From the NCBI GenBank assembly GCA_020636405.1, contig JACJXW010000005.1:124001-188000 (forward strand): a stretch of 64,000 nt of DNA. The letters run 5' to 3'. This DNA is from Lewinellaceae bacterium. GTDB lineage: Bacteria > Bacteroidota > Bacteroidia > Chitinophagales > Saprospiraceae. A model generated the notes under the pieces. It made no database searches, was not told the DNA's origin, and was given only the letters and a program-made list of their open reading frames with translations. The position numbers were made by a program, and so were the translations under genes. Positions 16,291 through 22,769 of the stretch are shown here, in pieces. Positions within the stretch are counted from its first letter, which is position 1. Each line of letters begins with the position of its first letter.

Positions 16291-16701
16291 ATGAAGCAAC
16301 ATCGAGTCCTATCCATCCTGGCCTTTGCTGCATTGCTGCTGAGCGCTTTGGGCCCTTCGGCCTGTACCTCAGAGGCAGGTATCCTGGTCATTGAGCCGCC
16401 AGATATAGACACTACCGTACAGGTAAGTTTTGCCGAAGAGATCATCCCCCTCTTCAACCAGTCGTGTAATTTCAGTGGCTGCCACAATACAGGAGGCGCC
16501 GCCCCCGACCTGACTCCGGCTAATGCCTACGAGGCACTTATCAACGGCTCCTATATCAATACCGAAACGCCGGGCGACAGCGAGCTGATGCAGTGGCTGC
16601 TCGGCAACGGCGGCCGGCAGGTCATGCCCATCAATGGCAAAGATGACGAAATCGTTTCTAAAGTGCTGACCTGGATCACCCAGGGCGCAAAAGACAATTA
16701 A
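16291..16701 (+). CDS. Small cytochrome-like lipoprotein with CX4CH heme site
   Basis: A 136-residue protein with a lipoprotein signal (GPSACTSEAG, Cys at about 25). The mature part has IIPLFNQSCNFSGCHNTGG, a C-x4-C-H heme motif rather than CxxCH, then a C-terminal RQVMPINGKDDE segment whose Met could be the sixth heme ligand, and WITQGAKDN at the end. The fold resembles small class I-type cytochromes common in Bacteroidota and Planctomycetes. It is 12 nt before the barrel gene, so the two are co-transcribed. Confidence 0.8.
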   Translation: MKQHRVLSILAFAALLLSALGPSACTSEAGILVIEPPDIDTTVQVSFAEEIIPLFNQSCNFSGCHNTGGAAPDLTPANAYEALINGSYINTETPGDSELMQWLLGNGGRQVMPINGKDDEIVSKVLTWITQGAKDN

Positions 16702-16713
16702 AAACTCACTACA

Positions 16714-17631
16714 ATGAAAAAATTACCGGTTTTTCCAACAAGAGTACCCTTCTCTTCTATGTTGCTTTGGTGCCTTACCGTTGCTTTTATGATGCTGGGC
16801 GGCTTAGCCCAGGCCCAGGACGAAGGCGAACCGGCTGAGAAAGATACCCGCCCGGTGCGCAATACTTTCGAAAGCGTTTGGCTGATCGATAATCAGACGG
16901 TCATGGTCCCGATCAAGGGCACCTTTGAAATGGATATTCAGCACCGTTTCGGGACGATGAACAATGGCTACGACGATTTCTGGGGCCTTTATGCTCCTTC
17001 CAATATCCGCATCGCTTTCAATTATGTTCCCATCGACAAACTTTCCATCGGCTTCGGCTTTACGAAGGAACGCAAGACCTGGGATTTCAATGCCAAGTAC
17101 GCTCTCTTCCAGCAGGGCAGAGAAGGCGGCTGGCCGGTTAGCGTGACTTATTTCGTCAATGCCGCCATAGACACGCGGGCCAAGGAGACCTTCCCGGAAA
17201 ATACTTACGAAGGGACTGACCGCTACTCGTACTTCCATCAGCTGATGATCGCCCGCAAGTTCTCCAAGAACTTTTCTTTGCAGGCCAGCGTGAACGTCTC
17301 CCACTTCAACTTCCAGGAACTGGTTCCGGGAGAGACGGAGAACGAGCTGCTGCAAATGAACAACGACCACCTCTCCCTGTCTTTCCTGGGCAGGTATAAG
17401 ATTAGCTCCGGAACCGCCATCATCGCTGGCTATGACCTGCCGCTGACCGACCACGAAGTCAATAATCCGGAGGCCAATTTAAGCTTCGGGATAGAGGTCA
17501 CTTCCAGTGCGCACGCCTTCCAGATCTTCCTGGGCAATTATAAAAACATCGTTCCGCAGTTGAACAATGTATTCAACCGGAACAGCGATTTCCTCATCGG
17601 GTTCAACGTCACCCGCCTGTGGAATTTCTAA
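16714..17631 (+). CDS. DUF5777-like outer-membrane beta-barrel protein
   Basis: A 305-residue protein with a signal peptide ending LAQAQDEGE and many amphipathic beta strands, ending in the aromatic RLWNF typical of outer-membrane barrels. Segments such as FESVWLIDNQTVMVPIKG, FEMDIQHRFGTMNNGYDD and KLSIGFGFTKERKTWDFNAK match what is remembered of the DUF5777 family, which is often encoded next to cytochromes. It may form an outer-membrane channel or a holder for the cytochrome lipoproteins (inference). It sits between the CX4CH cytochrome and the FeS gene. Confidence 0.78.
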   Translation: MKKLPVFPTRVPFSSMLLWCLTVAFMMLGGLAQAQDEGEPAEKDTRPVRNTFESVWLIDNQTVMVPIKGTFEMDIQHRFGTMNNGYDDFWGLYAPSNIRIAFNYVPIDKLSIGFGFTKERKTWDFNAKYALFQQGREGGWPVSVTYFVNAAIDTRAKETFPENTYEGTDRYSYFHQLMIARKFSKNFSLQASVNVSHFNFQELVPGETENELLQMNNDHLSLSFLGRYKISSGTAIIAGYDLPLTDHEVNNPEANLSFGIEVTSSAHAFQIFLGNYKNIVPQLNNVFNRNSDFLIGFNVTRLWNF

Positions 17632-17666
17632 GAGCATCCTGATCCTTTCATTCAAAAACAACAGTC

Positions 17667-18632
17667 ATGTCAGAATTATCAGAAAACGGACGCAGAGATT
17701 TCCTGAAGAAAGGAGCGCTGGGTGTTTCGCTGGCGGCCTGGGGGCAGCTGATCTTCTCCTGTTCTTCCGGCGAAGGGGGGGAAGCAGCCGCCGAAGCCTC
17801 GGATACCGTAAAACTATTGACGCCTGACGGCGAATTGGTTGAAGTGGATAAGAAGCACCTCAAGCACATCCACAAGGTAGAAAAGATCTCTCAACAGGAG
17901 GCGCGGGCCGGCATTCCAGGCAAGAAATTTGTCATGGTCATCGACCTGGCGCGCTGCAACAACGCCCGCAAGTGCATCAGCGCCTGCCAGGCCATGCACC
18001 ACCTGCCTTCAGAGAAGGAATGGGTGACCGTCAAACTCATGAAAGACAGCAAGGACGGCGCTCCCTACTGGTTCCCGAAAACCTGTTTCCACTGCGATAA
18101 CCCACCCTGCGTGAAGGTGTGCCCGGTAAACGCCACCTATAAGCGGCAGGATGGGCTGGTGCTCATCGACAGCGAGCGTTGCATCGGCTGTAAATTCTGC
18201 ATGACGGCATGCCCCTATTCCACCCGGACCTTTAACTGGGGAGAAGAGCTGGATATACCGGCCGACACAGAGACGCACCCCCACAACCCGGAAACGAGCG
18301 TGCCAAGCCGCCCCGGCACAGTTGAAAAATGCGACTTCTGCCCCGATATGGTGCGCATGGGCAAACTGCCGGATTGTGTGACGGCCTGCCCCAATGGCGT
18401 ATTCTATTTTGGCGATCAGAACGAGGACGTCGTTACCAATGGTTCGGAAACGGTGCGCTTTAGCCAGCTCATCAAAGACCGGTCTGGCTACCGCTATATG
18501 GAAGACCTCGGCACGGAGCCTCGGGTTTGGTACCTGCCTCCCCGCGACCGGATATTCCCGGTGGAGCGAGGTTATGAGTCGCTGCCGGACGAGGTCAAGG
18601 AAAGATACAAAAACGTTGGGCTGGACGGATAA
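17667..18632 (+). CDS. Periplasmic 4Fe-4S ferredoxin-type subunit (Tat-exported)
   Basis: A 321-residue protein with a twin-arginine signal (RRDFLKKG at about 9-16, then a hydrophobic stretch). Four cysteine groups follow: CNNARKCISAC (3 Cys only), CFHCDNPPCVKVC, CIGCKFCMTAC, and CDFC with CVTAC. This is the arrangement of the electron-transfer subunits HybA, DsrO, QrcC and the ActB C-terminal part. The first group lacks the second Cys, which would suit a 3Fe-4S centre like the one in ActB. It passes electrons between the NrfD-type subunit and the cytochromes. It lies 51 nt before the nrfD-like gene. Confidence 0.88.
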   Translation: MSELSENGRRDFLKKGALGVSLAAWGQLIFSCSSGEGGEAAAEASDTVKLLTPDGELVEVDKKHLKHIHKVEKISQQEARAGIPGKKFVMVIDLARCNNARKCISACQAMHHLPSEKEWVTVKLMKDSKDGAPYWFPKTCFHCDNPPCVKVCPVNATYKRQDGLVLIDSERCIGCKFCMTACPYSTRTFNWGEELDIPADTETHPHNPETSVPSRPGTVEKCDFCPDMVRMGKLPDCVTACPNGVFYFGDQNEDVVTNGSETVRFSQLIKDRSGYRYMEDLGTEPRVWYLPPRDRIFPVERGYESLPDEVKERYKNVGLDG

Positions 18633-18683
18633 CAGCTCCGAAGGGAGAGAACCTGATTTTCGAACCAACTATTAAGCACCATC

Positions 18684-19991
18684 ATGGATATTTCGAAAAA
18701 GCAAACGGCCATATTACAGAAATTTGCGCCATACATCGAAAGGTTTGACGCCAGATCCTTCGTCTGGATCTTCCTGCTGTCGCTGGTGATCCTCGTAGGG
18801 TTGTACGCCCTGATCCAACAGATCGTCGAAGGGCACGTGGTAACCGGCATGCGGGACAATGTGGTGTGGGGGCTATACATTGTCAATTTCATCTTTTTTA
18901 TAGGGATCAGTTACGGAGGCGCTATCCTGGCGGGCATGCTCCATCTGTTCAAGGTCCCCTGGCGCCGGCCCATCATGCGTATCGCCGTCCTTACGGCGTT
19001 CATTTCCGCTTTGATCGGCCCTATTTTTATTATTCTGTGCATTGGCCGTTTTGACCGCCTGCATTATTTGCTGATCCACGCCCGCCTGCAATCGCCGATC
19101 TTCTGGGATGTGGTGGCGATCAGTACTTACCTGATAGGCGCCATCCTGTTCATGTACCTGCTCATGATCAAGGATTTTGCGATCTACAGAGATTCTGATG
19201 TCCTGAACCTGCCTCCCTGGCGGAGGAATTTGTACCGGGCCCTTTCCCTCAATTATCAGGGGACCGAAAGCCAGAATAAACAGCTGGCGATTTCCAAAAA
19301 CCTCATCGCGTTGATCATGATCCCGATGGTCGTGGTGGTGTCGTCTGTGTTGTCCTGGATCTTTGGCATGACCCTGCGGCCTGGCTGGCACAGTACCATC
19401 TTTGGGCCTTATTTTGTGCTGGCGGCCATTTATTCGGGCGCCGCCGTTATCGTCATTATGATGTGGATCTTCCGCCGGGCCTATAAACTGAAGGATTACC
19501 TCACCGACAAGCACTTTGCCTACATGGGGTATATCCTGCTGTCCCTTGGCGCAGGTTATGGCTATTTTACTTTTTCAGAATACCTGACCAGTTGGTTTGG
19601 GTCGGAGAGATGGGACTCGGAAGTAATGGAGAAGCTCTTCAACCCTGCTGAATACGGCTGGTGGTTCCTGATCTCCAACATCTTTTCCATCATCATTCCC
19701 ATCGTAGTCGTGGCTTTTAAGAAATTGCGCACGCCCAACCTGATCAGCCTGGCAGCGCTGCTCCTGGTTTTTGGCATGTGGGTCAAGCGCTACCTCATCG
19801 TGGTGCCGACGCTGGAAACGCCCTTGCTGCCCATTCAGGATACCCGGCCAGAGTACATCCACTACTCCGCCACCTGGGTAGAATGGGCCTTGTCCTTTGC
19901 CGGCCTGGCCACCTTTATCCTTTTCTTTATCGTAATGGCGAAGCTGGTTACGATCGTTACCGTTTCCGACTATACCGAGAAAGAGCGGTAG
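18684..19991 (+). CDS. NrfD/PsrC-family quinol-interacting membrane subunit
   Basis: A 435-residue protein with about ten transmembrane helices, for example WIFLLSLVILVGLYALI, IVNFIFFIGISYGGAILAG and LIALIMIPMVVVVSSVL. The ISYGGAI and FDRLHYLL segments and the overall layout fit the NrfD/PsrC/ActC/DsrP/QrcD family, which oxidises or reduces quinones in the membrane and exchanges electrons with a periplasmic FeS partner. No molybdopterin-fold catalytic subunit is encoded nearby. The FeS subunit is directly upstream, as in related complexes. Confidence 0.88.
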   Translation: MDISKKQTAILQKFAPYIERFDARSFVWIFLLSLVILVGLYALIQQIVEGHVVTGMRDNVVWGLYIVNFIFFIGISYGGAILAGMLHLFKVPWRRPIMRIAVLTAFISALIGPIFIILCIGRFDRLHYLLIHARLQSPIFWDVVAISTYLIGAILFMYLLMIKDFAIYRDSDVLNLPPWRRNLYRALSLNYQGTESQNKQLAISKNLIALIMIPMVVVVSSVLSWIFGMTLRPGWHSTIFGPYFVLAAIYSGAAVIVIMMWIFRRAYKLKDYLTDKHFAYMGYILLSLGAGYGYFTFSEYLTSWFGSERWDSEVMEKLFNPAEYGWWFLISNIFSIIIPIVVVAFKKLRTPNLISLAALLLVFGMWVKRYLIVVPTLETPLLPIQDTRPEYIHYSATWVEWALSFAGLATFILFFIVMAKLVTIVTVSDYTEKER

Positions 19992-20030
19992 AGCGGTTAG
20001 CCCCTAAATAAATTTGCTCAACAAAAAACG

Positions 20031-20912
20031 ATGACAATGTCGCTTTCCAAGATAATAAAACTCAGCTGGCTCATCTGCCTGGTAGGCATTGGCCTGTCGC
20101 CTGCTTATCTCTCTGCACAGGACGAGGAAGGCGAAGAGCCGGAACAGCTACGCACCCGCGCCAGCCTTTCCAGCGTGCAGAAGAACAATGACGCCATAAG
20201 CTTAAACATGTTGTTAAGGGCCAAGATTGACGACCGCTACACCGGGCTGCCGGGATTAGAGGTCACGTTTTATACCTCCACCGACAGTTCTGAAATAGAG
20301 CTGGGTAAGGCCACAACCGGGGAGGATGGTGTCGCTACCCTTACCGTAAAGGGGAAGGATATTCCGCGGGATACCGGCAACTTTATGGCCTTCATGGCAG
20401 AATTTGAAGGCAATGACGAATTCAAGGGCAGTGATGACGACATCGAAGTGTTGCCGGCAAGCATTGTCCTTGAACCCATGGAAGAGGATTCTTCTCTGGC
20501 CCTGAAAGTTATCCTCCTCGGCGATAATGAGCCCGTAGAAGATGAAGATATCGCTATATTTGTGAAGCGCCTGTTCAGCCCCCTGAAAGTTGGGGAAGGA
20601 ACTACGGACGAGGAGGGCGCCGCAGAGGTCAGCTTCCCCATGAATTTGCCGGGAGATAACGAGGGTAACCTGGAGATCTTCGCCCGACTCGAAGACCACA
20701 GCGATTTTGGGACTGTGGAGGCGGTACTGACTAAAGCTTGGGGCAAACCGGTTAACCAACTCGACCAGGAATTGCCCAAGGCGCTATGGAGCCCTAACCC
20801 GCCGACCTGGATGTTGCTGACCTTCATCATCCTCATGGTTGCCGTATGGGGGCACTACGGTGTGATCATTTACAAGCTGTTTCAGGTGAAAAAAGATGGA
20901 GAAGCAGCCTGA
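20031..20912 (+). CDS. Ig-like periplasmic protein with C-terminal membrane helix
   Basis: A 293-residue protein of unrecognised family. A signal peptide (ending YLSAQDEEGEE) is followed by two beta-sandwich-like repeats, each with a TxEDGVATLTV- or TDEEGAAEVSF-type segment (about residues 55-140 and 150-235), then one C-terminal transmembrane helix (WMLLTFIILMVAVWGHYGVI) and a short basic tail. It may anchor or scaffold the electron-transfer complex from the periplasmic side. An in-frame ATG two codons later is an equally good start. It lies 40 nt after the nrfD-like gene. Confidence 0.72.
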   Translation: MTMSLSKIIKLSWLICLVGIGLSPAYLSAQDEEGEEPEQLRTRASLSSVQKNNDAISLNMLLRAKIDDRYTGLPGLEVTFYTSTDSSEIELGKATTGEDGVATLTVKGKDIPRDTGNFMAFMAEFEGNDEFKGSDDDIEVLPASIVLEPMEEDSSLALKVILLGDNEPVEDEDIAIFVKRLFSPLKVGEGTTDEEGAAEVSFPMNLPGDNEGNLEIFARLEDHSDFGTVEAVLTKAWGKPVNQLDQELPKALWSPNPPTWMLLTFIILMVAVWGHYGVIIYKLFQVKKDGEAA

Positions 20913-21031
20913 GTGTAGTGTTAAAGTTTTCACAAGGCCGCTCAATAATGATAAAAATCAGTGGCCTCCTGTCAAATTTTCGTCATATTGGGTGCGTAAA
21001 AGAAAATTGTTAATCCAAAATAGTCTGAAAT

Positions 21032-21427
21032 ATGAAAATCAAGATCCTGATTCCGGCGCTATTGATAGGAACAGCACTTTTCATGCTTTCCTTCCAGTCT
21101 AACAGCGACTGGCCGGTTCCAGAAAAGTACCAGAAGATGAAAAACCCTGTAGCTGCCAGTGATGACTCTGTCGAAGCCGGGGAAGACCTGTGGAAGACCC
21201 ACTGTAAGTCCTGCCACGGTAAGGAAGGATTGGGAGACGGCCCCAAAGCCGCCCAATTGGACACCCCCGCCGGTGACTTCACTAGCGCAAAGTTCCAGAA
21301 GCAGACCGACGGTGCTCTCTTTTACAAGACACTGGAAGGAAAAGGGGACATGCCATCCTACAAGAAGAAAATTCCCAATGAGGAAGACCTCTGGCACCTC
21401 GTGAACTTCATGCGTACATTGAAATAA
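21032..21427 (+). CDS. Monoheme class I cytochrome c
   Basis: A 131-residue exported protein. A signal anchor (ILIPALLIGTALFMLSF) leads to AGEDLWKTHCKSCHGKEGLG with one CxxCH site at about residues 59-63, and GKGDMPSYKKKI with a Met that probably ligates heme, then EEDLWHLVNFMRTL, the closing helix. This is a typical small soluble or anchored electron carrier. It is the last gene of the cytochrome/FeS/NrfD run and could pass electrons to an oxidase elsewhere. A terminator-like hairpin follows at 21466-21493. Confidence 0.9.
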   Translation: MKIKILIPALLIGTALFMLSFQSNSDWPVPEKYQKMKNPVAASDDSVEAGEDLWKTHCKSCHGKEGLGDGPKAAQLDTPAGDFTSAKFQKQTDGALFYKTLEGKGDMPSYKKKIPNEEDLWHLVNFMRTLK

Positions 21428-21465
21428 AATGCCCAAACCTCCTTGAGGTTATGGCTTGAACCCTG

Positions 21466-21502
21466 CCGCCACTTTGGACTACCAGAGTGGCGGTTGTGTT
21501 TT
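21466..21502 (+). terminator. Intrinsic terminator after the cytochrome run
   Basis: CCGCCACT pairs with AGTGGCGG, and after one mismatch TGG pairs with CCA across a 4-nt loop; TTGTGTTTT follows. It lies about 40 nt past the cytochrome stop codon and closes the electron-transfer gene run. Confidence 0.7.
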
Positions 21503-21612
21503 CGGACGGGCTACTTTTGAGTGGCCGTAATTTTCCCGCCTATTCTTTCTTATCGGGCCCGCAGCCAAAACCTTTATCTCCATTTGTTGTTTCCCCAAAA
21601 AATATTTCAAAC

Positions 21613-22185
21613 ATGAAAATTGCCGCCCTTTTCCTCCTGCTTGCCATCCTGGGCATTACCCTGGCAAGCGCTACCAAGCGAAAGGCCCCTAATGCCAATC
21701 TTATAGCCATCCCCCAAACATTCCATGAACTCACTGTAACCGGCATAGACGGAGAACCCATCCGGATGGCGGACTTCCAGGGCAAATACGTCCTTTGTGT
21801 GAATGTAGCCTCCAAATGCGGCTTCACGCCTCAATATAAAGGCCTGCAGGCCCTCTACGAAAAATACCAGGATAAGCTCGTGATCATCGGTTTTCCCAGC
21901 AACCAGTTCCTCATGCAGGAACCGGGCACCGAGGAGGAGATCGCTACTTTCTGTGAGATCAACTACGGCGTGGCCTTCCCGCTTACCGAAAAGATCAAAG
22001 TCAAAGGCGGCGGCCAGCACCCCGTTTATTCCTGGCTGACCCAAAAAGAGCTCAATGGCGTATCCGACGCCAAGGTGAGCTGGAATTTCAATAAGTTCCT
22101 GATCTCGCCGGAAGGGAAGTGGCTGGCACATTTCCCCTCGAAGGTGGAGCCGATGAGCGAGGAGATCACCGGACTGCTGAAGTGA
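21613..22185 (+). CDS. Glutathione/thioredoxin peroxidase, exported form
   Basis: A 190-residue protein from the ATG at 21613, which gives a signal peptide (IAALFLLLAILGITLASA). The peroxidatic Cys is in NVASKCGFTPQYK (about residue 69), followed by GFPSNQFLMQEPGTEEEI (the Gln of the tetrad) and SWNFNKFLISPEG (Trp and Asn). The family reduces hydroperoxides, using thioredoxin in most bacteria. The usual FPCNQF segment reads FPSNQF here. An exported location would protect the envelope near the respiratory genes. It appears to be a single-gene unit. Confidence 0.88.
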   Translation: MKIAALFLLLAILGITLASATKRKAPNANLIAIPQTFHELTVTGIDGEPIRMADFQGKYVLCVNVASKCGFTPQYKGLQALYEKYQDKLVIIGFPSNQFLMQEPGTEEEIATFCEINYGVAFPLTEKIKVKGGGQHPVYSWLTQKELNGVSDAKVSWNFNKFLISPEGKWLAHFPSKVEPMSEEITGLLK

Positions 22186-22202
22186 CCTTTGAAAGGAGAA
22201 GG

Positions 22203-22352
22203 ATTTGCGATATTCGACGTGCGATTTTTGATTTTTGATTTGTCATTCGCATGCTCCTCCGGGAACATCGCATACTGACGCTCACGGTCAGTATCCTGAC
22301 AATGCTACGTATTCGTCAGGACATCAAAAATCGAAAATCACAAATCAAACAT
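22203..22352. repeat. Heptad-repeat inverted element with nested hairpins
   Basis: Heptads of the GATTTGC/GATTTTT type (22203-22242) face complementary heptads at about 22321-22352. Between them lie two hairpins: ATACTGAC/GTCAGTAT (22272-22294) and CCTGAC/GTCAGG (22295-22320). It separates the peroxidase gene from the methyltransferase fragment. Confidence 0.65.
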
Positions 22353-22354
22353 CC

Positions 22355-22630
22355 ATGCCCCCCTCCGACGCCCTCACCCTCCGACGCCCCGCCGTCTCTT
22401 TCCCTTTCGGCGCCCGGGCCGGCCTGGGCGCCGGTACCGGCATGTTCACCCTGGCGCTGCGTCAGTTGCTGGAAAGTGGTACGATCTACGCCGTAGACAA
22501 GAACCCGCACGTGCTCTGGAGCCTGGCTGGCGGAAGCCCGGTGGAGGCCGTCGTCCTTGAGGCAGGCTTCACCCGCCCGCTGGAACTGCCGTTGCTGGGC
22601 GGGATCGTGATGGCCAACGCCCCGCAATAA
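22355..22630 (+). pseudogene. Fragment of a SAM-dependent methyltransferase
   Basis: The 91-codon frame contains LGAGTGMFTLALRQLLESG followed by IYAVDKNPHVLW, the SAM-binding Rossmann motif of class I methyltransferases, and later FTRPLELPLLGGIVMANAP, which in intact homologues lies well further on and continues into the second half. The middle section and the whole C-terminal half are missing, and the frame stops shortly after MANAP. It looks like a decayed gene with an internal deletion. The ATG lies right after a heptad-repeat element. Confidence 0.65.
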
Positions 22631-22769
22631 CAGCCTCTCCTGCCAAACCTCACCTTAATTCAGTGGAATACCCGAAAAAAATGGCGGGCCGGGCGGCTCA
22701 TTGGAAAATGCAATTTCCCCGAAATTTTATACCTTAGGTTGTTCTACTAAACAGGGCAACCCTAACGAA

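Noticed and set aside
15025..17631. MtrABC-type porin-cytochrome conduit
   Set aside because: There is a barrel and a multiheme protein, but no decaheme MtrA/MtrC-like proteins and the barrel is too small and of another family; left as a looser hypothesis.
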